Source of the DNA: Clostridiaceae bacterium
Lineage (GTDB): Bacteria; Bacillota; Clostridia; Lachnospirales; Lachnospiraceae
Assembly (NCBI GenBank): GCA_009911305.1
Contig: QXXC01000014.1
Coordinates: 1-64,000, forward strand
Direction of reading: 5' to 3'
Length of the DNA: 64,000 bases
The notes below the pieces were generated by a model. It did not search any database. It was not told the origin of the DNA and saw only the letters and a program-made list of their open reading frames with translations. This document shows positions 1 through 8,018 of this stretch, piece by piece. A program made the position numbers and the translations under genes. Position 1 is the first letter of the stretch. Every line of letters starts with the position of its first letter.

Positions 1-10
1 ATAAAAATGA

Positions 11-48
11 TTAGGTAGACATATCATGTAAGTGATATGTCTACCTAA
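11..48. terminator. perfect 16-bp hairpin, possible leftward terminator
   Basis: A 16-bp stem (11-26 pairing with 33-48) encloses a 6-base loop. Read on the minus strand it is followed by TCATTTTTAT, so it could terminate a leftward transcript such as the rubredoxin gene further right. Read on the plus strand the following bases are A-rich, which argues against rightward termination. Confidence 0.5.
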
Positions 49-206
49 ATAAAAAGCTTGCGTTTACCGTGAAATTTTCATAAGGACAGAAAGGAGCGGG
101 TGGTAACAGTTCAGATAGGTCTGCGCACCTGTTGCGCTGACCGTACGAAAACATAGCGGCAGCAGGCATCTGCCCCATCGCGAAGTGATTTTCATGGGCG
201 GATGCC

Positions 207-235
207 GTAACAGTTCAGGTTGTCTGAACTGTTAC
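207..235. repeat. 12-bp palindrome of the GTAACAGTTCAG type
   Basis: GTAACAGTTCAG (207-218) and its exact reverse complement (224-235) are separated by five bases. The same half-site recurs at about 103-113, and weaker versions (GTAACCGTTCAG, GTAACCGCTCAG) occur near 4125 and 384. This looks like a dispersed genomic repeat or stem-loop rather than an operator of a single gene. The rest of 1-411 shows no convincing gene. Confidence 0.5.
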
Positions 236-411
236 AACGGGTGATGTACCTTTTGCTGAGAGATCGCGGGGACTGCGGGGAGGAATTGAAATGTTTACTG
301 CATATTTTGAAAGATTATATAACAGAATGCAATATTCTGTGGCTGGGAAACGGGGCGCTTACAGGGGGAAACGAAAGAGATATGTAACCGCTCAGAAGGG
401 TGTAAATGGCA

Positions 412-571
412 GGCGCGTTTGAAACATCATGGCCTTATCTGTACACCCCGCTTTGCGGTATATGCGGGCCGCATTCGCGTAACGCAGCCCGCTGCGCCGC
501 GCTCATTCAGCCCGGATCGCGCGCAGGGCAAACGCACATGCGGCAGAACGCGTGTTTCTGACACGCTCTGA
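412..571. repeat. copy of the ~160-bp dispersed element with inverted ends
   Basis: The left end (GCGCGTTTGAAAC) and right end (TTTCTGACACGCTCTG) are imperfect inverted repeats. The interior shares the CTTTGCGGTATA, GTAACGCAGCCC and CATTCAGCCCGGATC landmarks with the copies at 49192 and 58463. It has no coding capacity of its own and resembles a MITE or REP-type element. It lies just downstream of the rubredoxin stop. Confidence 0.7.
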
Positions 572-599
572 AGCGCTTTGCCATGCGGTTCCAGTGTGG

Positions 600-764
600 T
601 CAGCCTTCGGCGGGGACGAACACGTCTTTTCCGAGTCCGCATACGGGGCATACCCAGTCATCCGGCAGATCCTCAAATGCCGTTCCGGGCGCGATGCCGT
701 TGTCCGGATCTCCGGCCGCGGGATCGTATTCATAGCCGCAGGGTTCACAGATATACTTTTTCAT
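600..764 (-). CDS. rubredoxin
   Basis: Encodes a 54-residue rubredoxin, a small cytoplasmic iron-electron carrier that in anaerobes passes electrons to superoxide reductase, peroxidases or rubredoxin:oxygen oxidoreductases. The four iron ligands are in two knuckles: CEPCG at residues 6-10 and CPVCG at 39-43. The conserved YEYDP, the [15 protein letters not shown] stretch and total length all match classic rubredoxins. The ATG at 764 has a GGAGG site about 10 bases upstream. A TTGATC/17 bp/TACAAT promoter lies upstream on the same strand. It is a single-gene unit running leftward; the desulfoferrodoxin gene at 5169 is a plausible functional partner but is not in the same operon. Confidence 0.95.
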   Translation of the reverse strand: MKKYICEPCGYEYDPAAGDPDNGIAPGTAFEDLPDDWVCPVCGLGKDVFVPAEG

Positions 765-834
765 GATGTGATTCCTCCATTTTTAATTTTTCAGGCGGGC
801 GGCGCGCGCTGCGCCGGCCGCTTACCCACTGTCT

Positions 835-863
835 ATTGTAGCATTTCGCCGTCTTCTGATCAA
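835..863 (-). promoter_or_regulatory. promoter of the rubredoxin gene
   Basis: On the minus strand, TTGATC (858-863) is followed by a 17-bp spacer and TACAAT (835-840), about 70 bp upstream of the rubredoxin start. Confidence 0.55.
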
Positions 864-890
864 GGGGGTGGATTTTTTTGCGGATTCTGT

Positions 891-986
891 TATAATGTTA
901 GTTACCTGTTCACACCCCTGCCGGGCTGTGCCCGGTAACACGCCCCGCGTTGACTGGCGGGCGTGTGAAACGTAACGAATGTTACG
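891..986 (+). promoter_or_regulatory. candidate control region of the BioY gene
   Basis: A consensus TATAAT (891-896) lacks a good -35, as expected for a regulated promoter. It is followed by GTTACC (901-906) and GGTAAC (934-939) flanking a CCGGGC/GCCCGG hairpin, and by a second palindrome CGTAAC-GAAT-GTTACG (971-986). Biotin transporters in Firmicutes are commonly repressed by BirA binding inverted repeats, but the half-sites and spacing here do not match the usual GTTAAC-type BirA operator. The regulator is therefore not identified. Confidence 0.4.
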
Positions 987-1035
987 GTTTACGAGCAGGC
1001 GGCCGGCAGAGCCGGAGAAAAGGAGAAGAGGACGG

Positions 1036-1605
1036 ATGAGAGTGAAGACGCGCTCCATGGAGGAGACAGTATTGTGCGGGATGTTTACGGCGCTGATTGC
1101 CGCGGGGGCTTTTATAAAGATCAGTATCCCGGTTCAGCCGTTTCCGATGCATTTTACCATGCAGTTCTTTTTTGTGCTTCTGTCCGGCTTCCTTCTGGGA
1201 AAAAGGATGGGGGCCTTAAGCGTGCTGTGCTATCTTGCGATCGGGCTCTCCGGAGTGCCTGTTTTCGCTGCGGGCGGCGGGATGGCGTATCTGATCCGGC
1301 CGACCTTCGGTTTCCTTCTGGGCTTTGTCTTTGCCGCTTTTGTCACGGGCCTTGTCAGCGAACGCATGCGGGGCGGTTCGTTTGCCGCGCTTCTGACCGC
1401 GGCCTTCTGCGGCCTTCTGGTGATGTATGCGTCAGGGATGATCTATTTTTATGTGATCAGCAACGTTGTGATCCGCATGCCCGTCACATGGGGGATTGTG
1501 TTTGTGAATTGCTTCCTCCTGACCGTGGGAGGCGATTTGCTGCTGTGTGTGCTGGCAGCCCTGGCAGCGGCCAGGATTGCCCCTGTGCTGCGGCAGATAC
1601 GCTGA
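1036..1605 (+). CDS. bioY: BioY family biotin transporter (ECF S component)
   Basis: A 189-residue integral membrane protein of the BioY family. It is the substrate-binding S component that captures biotin and works alone or with a shared ECF EcfAA'T module, which is not in this window. About six hydrophobic segments fill the protein. The family-typical stretches include ITFVPF-like 'KISIPVQPFPMHFTMQ' near residue 30-45, 'GVPVFAAGGGMAYLIRPTFGFLLGF' near 75-100 and the C-terminal 'VNCFLLTVGGDLLLC'. The ATG at 1036 was chosen because the mature family start follows it and AGGAG/AGAGG sites precede it; the open frame extends further upstream without a good start. The gene is monocistronic, and the palindromes upstream may make it biotin-responsive. 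Confidence 0.9.
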   Translation: MRVKTRSMEETVLCGMFTALIAAGAFIKISIPVQPFPMHFTMQFFFVLLSGFLLGKRMGALSVLCYLAIGLSGVPVFAAGGGMAYLIRPTFGFLLGFVFAAFVTGLVSERMRGGSFAALLTAAFCGLLVMYASGMIYFYVISNVVIRMPVTWGIVFVNCFLLTVGGDLLLCVLAALAAARIAPVLRQIR

Positions 1606-1748
1606 AACGGCGGCTTTACGCGCAGATAACAGCCCGGCGCATATCCGGCGTCCGGGCCCGGGAGAGGCAGCTTGAGTGTAAATGATGGTGAGAGGCAGCC
1701 GTTTGGCCTTTGCGCACGGCTGCGGTCAAAGGAGATTGAGGTTAAAGG

Positions 1749-3146
1749 ATGAGGAAAAAAACAGTAATTCAGACATTGGGAGCCGTATCGGCGCTGTCCA
1801 TGGCGCTCCATTTTTCCGCACTGGCAGATGACCCCTCGCGTTTTGTAGAGGGAACGGATATAAACGGAATCGAGATCGGAGGCCTGACCGAGGCGCAGGC
1901 CAGAGAGACGCTGGAAAACGCCCTGGCGGCGGGATATCAGCTCACCGTAAAGGAAAAGGGCGGTAAGAGCGAGGTGATAAGCGGCGCTGCGATCGGCTGC
2001 CGCGTTTCGGTCCCGGAACATTTAAATGAGCTGCTCGGCAGCCAGAATGCGGGCGGCCGCCAGTCCGGCCCGTCCGCGGCGAACTCCTATTCCATTTCTG
2101 TCCATATCTCGTATGACGAGGCGGCCCTGGCGGCGCAGATCCGTTCGCTGGCGTGCATCAGCGGAGCGGATATCGTGCAGACAAGGGACGCGTCCATTTC
2201 CCCTTACCAGGAGGGAGCGCCGTTTTCCATCCTTGCGGAGGTTCAGGGCAACAGCCTGAATCTGGAGCGGACCGAGGCCGCTGTCCGGGCCGCTGTCGCG
2301 TCCGGGGCTTCGGAGCTTGATCTGGAGGCGGCCGGCTGTTATGAGCAGGTGCGCGTCACAAAGGAGGATGCCTCCCTGGCGGCGCTTCTGGAGCGGATGA
2401 ATGCGTGCCGGGACATGACGATTACCTATACCTTCGGCGGGCAGACGCAGGAGCTCACAGGGGGCGAGATAGCAGGGTGGATGACGGGATCGGAAAACGG
2501 GCAGATTTCCATTGACCGTGAAAAGGCGGCCGCGTATATTGCCTGGCTGGCCGGTACATACGACACGGCCGGGACGGCCAGGAGCTTCCATACCACAGCC
2601 GGAGCGGAAGCGGTCCTCAGCGGCCCGTATGGCTGGAGCATGGATCAGGCGGCCGAGACGGAGGCTCTGCTGGCCATGATCCAGACCGGACAGAGCCAGG
2701 AAAGGCAGCCGCAGTACGCAAAAGAAGCAGCCAGCCGCACCGCGCCTGACTGGGGGAATACGTATGTGGAGGTCGATTTGGGAGGCCAGCACGTATATTT
2801 CTACCGCGACGGGGCCTGCGTCTGGGACGCGCCGTGCGTGACCGGAAATGTGGAAAAGGGCCATACCACGCCGGAGGGAATCTACAGCCTTACATACAAA
2901 CAGGAGGATCGCATCCTGCGCGGCCAGAAGCAGGCGGACGGCAGCTATGAGTATGAGAGCCATGTGAATTACTGGATGCCGTTTAACGGCGGGATCGGGC
3001 TGCACGACGCGGACTGGCGGGAAAAATTCGGCGGGACGATCTACCAGTACGCCGGAAGCCATGGCTGCATCAACCTGCCCCCGAACCGTACCAGGGAATT
3101 ATATGACCAGCTTTATGCGGGGATCCCGGTGATCTGCCATAATTAG
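1749..3146 (+). CDS. L,D-transpeptidase with N-terminal peptidoglycan-binding-type region
   Basis: A 465-residue exported cell-wall enzyme. It has a signal peptide (basic start, hydrophobic run near residues 10-25, ending ALADD). A middle region (about 30-320) has the 'GTDINGIEIGGLTEAQARETL' repeat-type opening seen in VanW/peptidoglycan-binding L,D-transpeptidases. The C-terminal YkuD catalytic domain covers about residues 335-465. The catalytic motif SHGCINLPP is intact, with the cysteine nucleophile and upstream histidines (GIGLHDADW). Such enzymes form 3-3 peptidoglycan cross-links or attach proteins to the wall. The gene is free-standing and ends in a hairpin shared with the convergent YihY-type gene. 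Confidence 0.92.
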   Translation: MRKKTVIQTLGAVSALSMALHFSALADDPSRFVEGTDINGIEIGGLTEAQARETLENALAAGYQLTVKEKGGKSEVISGAAIGCRVSVPEHLNELLGSQNAGGRQSGPSAANSYSISVHISYDEAALAAQIRSLACISGADIVQTRDASISPYQEGAPFSILAEVQGNSLNLERTEAAVRAAVASGASELDLEAAGCYEQVRVTKEDASLAALLERMNACRDMTITYTFGGQTQELTGGEIAGWMTGSENGQISIDREKAAAYIAWLAGTYDTAGTARSFHTTAGAEAVLSGPYGWSMDQAAETEALLAMIQTGQSQERQPQYAKEAASRTAPDWGNTYVEVDLGGQHVYFYRDGACVWDAPCVTGNVEKGHTTPEGIYSLTYKQEDRILRGQKQADGSYEYESHVNYWMPFNGGIGLHDADWREKFGGTIYQYAGSHGCINLPPNRTRELYDQLYAGIPVICHN

Positions 3147-3160
3147 GCCAGATCACCGGG
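3125..3160. terminator. bidirectional hairpin between convergent genes
   Basis: CCCGGTGATCTG (3125-3136) pairs perfectly with CAGATCACCGGG (3149-3160). The stem includes the stop of the L,D-transpeptidase gene and overlaps the 3' end of the convergent YihY-type gene. There is no U-tract, so termination efficiency is uncertain. Confidence 0.5.
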
Positions 3161-4007
3161 GCGGATCGGCGCTGCGCATCCGACGCCTGCCGGCGAAGGA
3201 GATATGCATGTGCCGGTTCACCTCCGCCCCCAGAAAGAGGATGCAGATGCAGAAATACAGCCACAGCATCAGGAACACGACAGCCGCAAGGCTTCCGTAC
3301 ATGGAGGAGAAGCGGCTGAAACGGTTGAAATAAATGGAAAAGCCAAAGGAGCACACGATCCATCCGGCAGTGGAGAACAGCGCGCCCGGAAGCTGTTTTC
3401 GCAGGATCTGCCGCTCATAGGGCAGCCAGGTGTAGAGCGCCATGAAAAAGACGATCAGGATCGCCAGGGCGGAGATCGTCTGCAGGCTTATCAGATGCCG
3501 GGCGATGAAGCTTAAAAGCGGGATGTATTTCAGCAGAAGCTGCTGCAGGGCAAAGCCGAACACCATGAGGATCAGCGAGGCGATGCAGACTGCCAGAAAC
3601 ACAATCGTATAAATGGAATTAACCAGGCGGCTGAGCACAAAGTTCGGCCGCTTTTTGCAGCCTGCGATGCGGTTTAAGCCGCGCTCAATGCCCAGCATTC
3701 CGCGCGCGGCGGACCAGAGTGTTGCGATCGTGGTCACAGACAGAATCGCGCCCGGGGAGGCTGTGTGCAGATCCAGGACAATGGACTCCAGGAGCGGATA
3801 GATCCGCTCCGGAACGAGCTTTGCAATCACCAGAAGCAGATCCGCCCGCGTCACAGAGGGGATCATCTGGATCAGGCTTAACAGGATCATGAGAAACGGA
3901 AAGCACGAGAGAACAACGAAAAAGGAGGCCTGCGCGGCGTAAACCGTGACCTCATCCCTGACAAAGGCTTCTTGTACTTTTTTGCACTGCAGAAGAAATC
4001 CAATCAT
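3153..4007 (-). CDS. YihY/BrkB family inner-membrane protein
   Basis: A 284-residue polytopic membrane protein of the YihY/virulence-factor BrkB (formerly 'ribonuclease BN') family, whose biochemical role is not settled. Six hydrophobic segments are visible, with the family signatures 'YAAQASFFVVLSCFPFLMILLSL' near residue 25-45 and 'SSMYGSLAAVVFLMLWLYFCICILFLGAEVN' near 230-260. The ATG at 4007 has a GGAGG site 7-12 bases upstream and gives the normal family N-terminus; the longer open frame runs into non-coding sequence. The C-terminal tail overlaps the terminator hairpin shared with the convergent L,D-transpeptidase gene. Confidence 0.88.
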   Translation of the reverse strand: MIGFLLQCKKVQEAFVRDEVTVYAAQASFFVVLSCFPFLMILLSLIQMIPSVTRADLLLVIAKLVPERIYPLLESIVLDLHTASPGAILSVTTIATLWSAARGMLGIERGLNRIAGCKKRPNFVLSRLVNSIYTIVFLAVCIASLILMVFGFALQQLLLKYIPLLSFIARHLISLQTISALAILIVFFMALYTWLPYERQILRKQLPGALFSTAGWIVCSFGFSIYFNRFSRFSSMYGSLAAVVFLMLWLYFCICILFLGAEVNRHMHISFAGRRRMRSADPPR

Positions 4008-4482
4008 GTATTGACCTCCAGTCAGCTCCGGGCAGGAAGGAAAACAGCCCGGCTCTATATCTAATAATATTACCATGTGGAAGAAAAAATAGCAATGTGG
4101 GCGAAAAATTGCTAAACAGTAACGTAACCGTTCAGCCCCCGGCTTCGCGGTTTTGCTGTGAGCAAGGGTCACAGACGGCGGTTCCCCCTGGATCAAACCC
4201 GGGAGCAGCAGGCACAATTTCTGTGCATCATTCATATGGATTGGTAAAAATGTACAAATAGTCCCCGCCCTAATCTGGGCAATAATCACGAAAATAAAAA
4301 AAATCTTATATAAATTTGGGAAAAGGTGGTATTCTATTATCAGAATGTGAAATGCTAATAAAGAAAGGAAATAGCACGGTTCGGCCCGCGGCCCGGCGCT
4401 GTAACGCCGGAGGGCGGATCAGAACAGAAGTCCGCAGGGAGTATGTTGACGTGTCTGCACAGAAAAAGGAGGCTGAATACGC
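4008..4482. other. intergenic region upstream of the CarD-like gene
   Basis: There is no supported gene here. A GTAACCGTTCAG half-site (about 4123) belongs to the dispersed palindrome family seen at 207-235. The 4290-4340 stretch is A/T-rich and probably holds the carD promoter, but I see no pair of boxes with proper spacing. A GC-rich stem-loop, CCGGCG (4393-4398) with CGCCGG (4405-4410), sits in the leader. Confidence 0.4.
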
Positions 4483-5001
4483 ATGAATAAAGGAGATTAT
4501 ACAGTACACTGGAGCGGGAAGGTGTGCAGGGTGGATGAAATTGCGGAGATGGATTTCACGGGAGCAAAGCGGCAGTACCTTGTGCTTTTGCCGATTCGGG
4601 ACAAGTCGGAGAAGATCTATGTGCCGATAGAGAAGACAGAGGGCGTGCTGCGCCCTGTGCTTTCAAGGGAAGCGGCTGAGGCCCTGATCGCAGGCTTCGG
4701 GGAGATCGAGCCGCTGCAGATTCAGGATGAGAAGCAGCGCGCGCAGGAGTACAAGGAGGCGTTTTACTCGCAGGACTACATCAATCTGGTGCGGATTGCC
4801 AAGGAGCTCTACCAGAGAAGGGAGCGCCGCAGCCGCGCCGGGAAGAAGCTGCCTTCCCGCGATATGCAGATGATGAGCCTGGTGGAGAAGACATTGGAGG
4901 AAGAGATGGCCGTCGCGCTCGGCGTGCCGGCGGGGGAGGTAAGGGAGATTCTTGAGGAGAGAAGCCGTTCGGCGGCTGAGGAGGCCGGGACTGATTGTTA
5001 G
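4483..5001 (+). CDS. CarD family transcriptional regulator
   Basis: A 172-residue CarD/CdnL-family protein. Family members bind the RNA polymerase beta subunit through an N-terminal Tudor-like RID domain and stabilise the open promoter complex. Here the RID region is about residues 1-60 ('GDYTVHWSGKVCRVDEIAEM', 'YLVLLPIRDKSEKIYVPIEK', 'LRPVLSREAAEALI'). It is followed by a helical, basic DNA-contacting region to about residue 165 ('LVRIAKELYQRRERR', 'LVEKTLEEEMAVALG'). Length and order fit Clostridial CarD-like proteins. An AAAGGAGG site precedes the ATG. It appears monocistronic. Confidence 0.88.
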   Translation: MNKGDYTVHWSGKVCRVDEIAEMDFTGAKRQYLVLLPIRDKSEKIYVPIEKTEGVLRPVLSREAAEALIAGFGEIEPLQIQDEKQRAQEYKEAFYSQDYINLVRIAKELYQRRERRSRAGKKLPSRDMQMMSLVEKTLEEEMAVALGVPAGEVREILEERSRSAAEEAGTDC

Positions 5002-5168
5002 GATATACGAAGAGAAACGCACCGATTTGCAGAATCAATTTGCAGAATCAGCGGAAAGTCCTTTACTGTTGTGGGAAATATGCGTATAATGAAAAGAGAT
5101 AAATGAAAATAAGCCGGCGGCCGGGGAGGCCGGGCGCGGCTGGCAGGAACCGAATAAGGAGGTTTTTT

Positions 5169-5543
5169 ATGAAATTTTTTATTTGCGGGCATTGCGGCAA
5201 TATCATTACCATGGTTCAGGACAACCATGTTCCGGTGATGTGCTGCGGAGAGAAGATGAAGGAGCTGCTGCCGGGAATTACGGACGGCGCGTTTGAAAAG
5301 CATGTCCCGGTTGTAAAAGTGGAAGGGACAAAGGTGACGGTCAATGTGGGAGAGGCCGAGCATCCGATGATGGAAAAGCACTATATCCAGTGGGTGGCTC
5401 TCGAAACAAAGGAAGGCGTCCAGATCAAGTATTTAAAGCCGGATACAAAGCCGGAGGCGGTGTTTGCCCTGGCAGACAGCGACAGCGCGGTCGCTGCATA
5501 TGAGTATTGCAACCTTCACGGGCTCTGGAAAAAGGAGCTGTAG
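5169..5543 (+). CDS. dfx: desulfoferrodoxin (superoxide reductase)
   Basis: A 124-residue class I desulfoferrodoxin. It reduces superoxide to hydrogen peroxide in the cytoplasm of anaerobes, usually with electrons from rubredoxin. The N-terminal desulforedoxin domain has the FeCys4 ligands as CGHC (residues 6-9) and a CC pair near 25. The catalytic centre II is seen as histidines in 'KHVPVV', 'EHPMMEKHYIQWV' and the C-terminal 'EYCNLHGLW', giving the His4Cys iron site. The ATG at 5169 follows AAGGAGG by six bases; an in-frame upstream ATG at 5103 would add a non-homologous basic extension. A strong hairpin-plus-T terminator follows at once. Confidence 0.95.
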   Translation: MKFFICGHCGNIITMVQDNHVPVMCCGEKMKELLPGITDGAFEKHVPVVKVEGTKVTVNVGEAEHPMMEKHYIQWVALETKEGVQIKYLKPDTKPEAVFALADSDSAVAAYEYCNLHGLWKKEL

Positions 5544-5562
5544 GGACGGCTGACATTTTTGC

Positions 5563-5612
5563 GCTGCGGGCTCAGAGGGATATTCCGGACGGACCCGCAG
5601 CTTTTCGTTTTT
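5563..5612 (+). terminator. Rho-independent terminator after desulfoferrodoxin
   Basis: GCTGCGGG (5563-5570) pairs with CCCGCAGC (5594-5601), followed by TTTTCGTTTTTT. Confidence 0.85.
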
Positions 5613-5829
5613 TATATACATTTCTGACTCCAAATCGGATTTCGCATTTCCTGATCATATAAAGATTCCTGCCGCAGACAGAACGGCCTGCCCCCTTTCA
5701 TCCCGCCATGGAGAGATTTTCACAGACAGATTGCATAAGCATTGGGAACGCCTGAATTTTTACCTGTTCAACAATGGGATCTGTGATATAGTATGGATAT
5801 GGGAAATTACGAAAAGGAGACAGGAGGCA

Positions 5830-6756
5830 ATGAAGGAACCGATGGATGAAAACAGGTTATTGGGAACCGATGAGGTCGAGAGGTACAGGCGGTATTTGAA
5901 ACAGGAGGAGCGCGCGCCTGCGACGATTTCAAAATATCTGCATGATATCCGGCTTTTTCTGGAATACCGCGGCGGGACAGGAAAGAAGACAAAAGAGCGC
6001 GCAGCAAAGCGATTAAACCTGCAGGCTTCAGCGGGGCCGGAGCCGCGTCCGGTATCCAGGGAGGAGGTGCTGGCGTTTAAGGAACAGTTAGTGCAGTGCT
6101 ACCAGCCGCGGAGTGTGAATTCCATGCTGGCGGCGCTCAACAGCTTTTTCACATTTATGGGGTGGTCCGATCTGAGAGTGAAATTTATCAAAATCCAGAG
6201 GCAGATGTTCTGTGAGGAGGAGAGGGAGCTTTCGAGAGAGGAGTATTACCGCCTCGTAAAGGCGGCCGGCGGGCGCGGGAGGGAGCGGCTTTGCCTGGCG
6301 CTGCAGACGCTGTGCGGGCTGGGGCTTCGCATCAGCGAGCTGAAGGCGGTCACGGCAGAGGCAGTCCGGAACGGGAGGCTGCGGATTCTGAATAAGGGAA
6401 AAGGCCGGACCGTATTTATGGGGAGAACGCTCCAGGCCCGTCTCCTGGCATATATGAAACGGAAAAAGATCAAAAAAGGCGAGGTCTTTACAACCCGGAC
6501 AGGCAGGGGGCTTAACCGGAGCAATCTCTGGAGGGAAATGAAGCAGCTCTGTGAAACGTCGGGCGTCCCATGGAATAAGATTTTCCCGCACAACCTGCGG
6601 CATCTGTTTGCCAGGACGTTTTATGCGGCCCAGAAGGACGTCGTGCGGCTGGCAGATATCATGGGGCACAGCAACATTGAGACCACAAGGATCTATACGG
6701 CTTCATCGGGGAAGGAGTGCAGGAGGAAGATTGAAGAACTGGGGCTGGTGCTCTGA
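5830..6756 (+). CDS. tyrosine recombinase, probable DNA invertase of the capsule switch
   Basis: A tyrosine site-specific recombinase of about 308 residues. An N-terminal SAM-like core-binding domain (about 20-130) precedes a C-terminal catalytic domain. The catalytic set is present: Arg in 'GLGLRISEL', Lys in 'NKGKGR', His-x-x-Arg in 'PHNLRHLFART', His in 'MGHSNIETT' and the nucleophile Tyr in 'RIYTASS'. Length is typical of XerC/D-like and phase-variation invertases. ATG 5830 lies very close to its AGGAGG; ATG 5842 (MDEN) is an alternative. It sits directly upstream of, and outside, two inverted 26-bp palindromic sites (6893, 7125). I infer that it inverts the promoter segment between them, though XerCD-like or other DNA substrates are possible. 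Confidence 0.9.
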   Translation: MKEPMDENRLLGTDEVERYRRYLKQEERAPATISKYLHDIRLFLEYRGGTGKKTKERAAKRLNLQASAGPEPRPVSREEVLAFKEQLVQCYQPRSVNSMLAALNSFFTFMGWSDLRVKFIKIQRQMFCEEERELSREEYYRLVKAAGGRGRERLCLALQTLCGLGLRISELKAVTAEAVRNGRLRILNKGKGRTVFMGRTLQARLLAYMKRKKIKKGEVFTTRTGRGLNRSNLWREMKQLCETSGVPWNKIFPHNLRHLFARTFYAAQKDVVRLADIMGHSNIETTRIYTASSGKECRRKIEELGLVL

Positions 6757-6892
6757 GAGCGGAGGGGGCGTTTGAAAAGGCTTGCCGGCCCGGATAAAAC
6801 GGGAAACATCGGACAGGGGATAAGGAATTTCCCGGCAGAGACACATCGTGCGGCAGAAATGGGATGTCCTGTGCGTCCCTGTGCATAAAAAA

Positions 6893-6918
6893 TACAACAT
6901 AATACGCATTATGTTGTA
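6893..6918. repeat. inverted recombination site, left (IRL)
   Basis: TACAACATAAT, spacer ACGC, then ATTATGTTGTA: two 11-bp arms around a 4-base asymmetric centre, the shape of a tyrosine-recombinase crossover site. The reverse complement of the site at 7125-7150 matches it at 25 of 26 positions including the centre, so the two sites point toward each other. Confidence 0.82.
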
Positions 6919-7124
6919 CAAATACCACATCGTTTCTATGGCTGTAACCATCTTACCACATGTTTTCAGGGCTTTCAACCGGAATTTTTTACAAAAATCT
7001 TAATATAAAAGAAGAATCGCTATAATTGTATTTGCTGTGAGCCTGGTTCTGCATGGCATATGTAGCTGTCTTTTGAGGGAAGTACCAGCCTTTCGCCCAT
7101 AAAACGGGCCGAAGCCTGTCCATA
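6919..7124. promoter_or_regulatory. apparent invertible promoter segment (206 bp)
   Basis: This segment lies between inverted 26-bp sites, next to a tyrosine recombinase and upstream of the capsule operon. On the minus strand it carries a good sigma-A promoter, TTGAAA (6973-6978), 17-bp spacer, TAAGAT (6950-6955), reading leftward away from the capsule genes. Inversion would place it at about 7065-7093, reading right into the operon. On the plus strand there is a consensus TATAAT (7021-7026) but no good -35. I infer that the sequence as given is the weaker or OFF orientation. Confidence 0.72.
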
Positions 7125-7150
7125 TACGACATAATGCGTATTATGTTGTA
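7125..7150. repeat. inverted recombination site, right (IRR)
   Basis: TACGACATAAT, spacer GCGT, then ATTATGTTGTA. The spacer GCGT is the reverse complement of the ACGC in the left site, which fixes the opposite orientation and predicts inversion rather than deletion. Confidence 0.82.
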
Positions 7151-7170
7151 TACAGAAAGGGGCGCTTTGA

Positions 7171-7701
7171 ATGGGCTGGTATTTGCTTTACTGTAAATCC
7201 GGTCAGGAGGAGCGGATGATACGGTTCTGTAAAAGTCATTTGCCCCGGGAAGTTCTTGAGGACGCCTTTCAGCTTTCCTGCGAGCGGATGAAGAAATACC
7301 TTGGAGCCTGGCATGTGGACACATACCCGATGTTTCCGGGATATGTGGTTCTCGAGAGCGGCTGTCCGGAGCTATTGTCTGAGGAGCTTGGGCGGCATTA
7401 TGGCTGTAATGGCCAGGCAGACAGGCCGTCAGCGCAGGGGAATGATCCGGTTCCTGTCGGATCGGAGGAGGAGCGTCTGCTCCGGATGCTGTGCGGGGAA
7501 CACCGCCGCATGGGGCTTTCGCGGGGAACCGTTAAAAATGGGGCGATCCGCATTGCCGAAGGGCCCCTGGCCGGGAGGGAAAGCCTGATAGAAAGGCTTA
7601 ACCTGCATAAACGGGTGGCTGTCTTGAGGCTTAAGCCCGCAGGGAGCGGGCGGAATGTATGGGCTGGCATTGATATTTTGCCGCGTCGGCCATACGAATA
7701 G
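7171..7701 (+). CDS. NusG-like specialised elongation factor (LoaP type), first copy
   Basis: A 176-residue NusG paralogue. The N-terminal NGN domain is visible ('GWYLLYCKSGQEERMIRFCK', 'ERMKKYLGAWHVDTYPMFPGYVVLES'), and a C-terminal KOW-like part reads 'TVKNGAIRIAEGPLAGRESLIERLNLHKRVAVL'. LoaP proteins are known to travel with polysaccharide and antibiotic operons in Firmicutes and to let RNA polymerase read through terminators in long operons. It is the first gene after the invertible segment (start 21 bp past the right site). Capsule expression would therefore depend on both promoter orientation and antitermination. Its sequence is well diverged from the second copy at 8019. Confidence 0.85.
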   Translation: MGWYLLYCKSGQEERMIRFCKSHLPREVLEDAFQLSCERMKKYLGAWHVDTYPMFPGYVVLESGCPELLSEELGRHYGCNGQADRPSAQGNDPVPVGSEEERLLRMLCGEHRRMGLSRGTVKNGAIRIAEGPLAGRESLIERLNLHKRVAVLRLKPAGSGRNVWAGIDILPRRPYE

Positions 7702-8018
7702 GCAGCAGCCGGCGGCATCCTTCATGAAAACAGGCCGGCCGCGGCACAGATGAAAAAATTACGCAGCATTCATAAAGCTAGTGGGGCATATGAAGGCGAG
7801 GTAAGGACATATTGGGAAATCTGGGGGTTCAGAGACGGTTTTTGTTCTGAATATGGCGAAGCATACGCAAAAACCGGGTTCGGAGCGAAGCGCTTTTAGC
7901 GGTTCAGAATATCTGGATTAAATATAAAGGCGGGATATATGTAAACCGGCCGTACAGATTTCCATATTGTTTTAATCCAAAGCTGTGCCCTGCCCCAAAG
8001 GGTAAGGAGTAGCAGGCC
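7702..8018 (+). promoter_or_regulatory. leader between the two LoaP genes with a long-range stem
   Basis: There is no gene in this 317-bp gap. CGGTTTTTG (7836-7844) is complementary to CAAAAACCG (7868-7876), flanked by TTCAGA/TCTGAA repeats (around 7829, 7845 and 7903), so several alternative stems are possible. LoaP factors act on structured leader RNAs, so this is a candidate antitermination target. I see no classic terminator U-tract here. Confidence 0.4.

Noticed and set aside
250-290. CTGAGAG motif resembling part of a TPP riboswitch
   Set aside because: The other conserved TPP blocks (GGGG start and the later ACCTGAT-type block) are missing and no thiamine gene follows.
2022-3062. 346-residue minus-strand open frame over the L,D-transpeptidase
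   Set aside because: It is antisense to a well-supported gene, has no ribosome site, and shows Arg/Pro/His-rich composition typical of shadow frames in GC-rich DNA.
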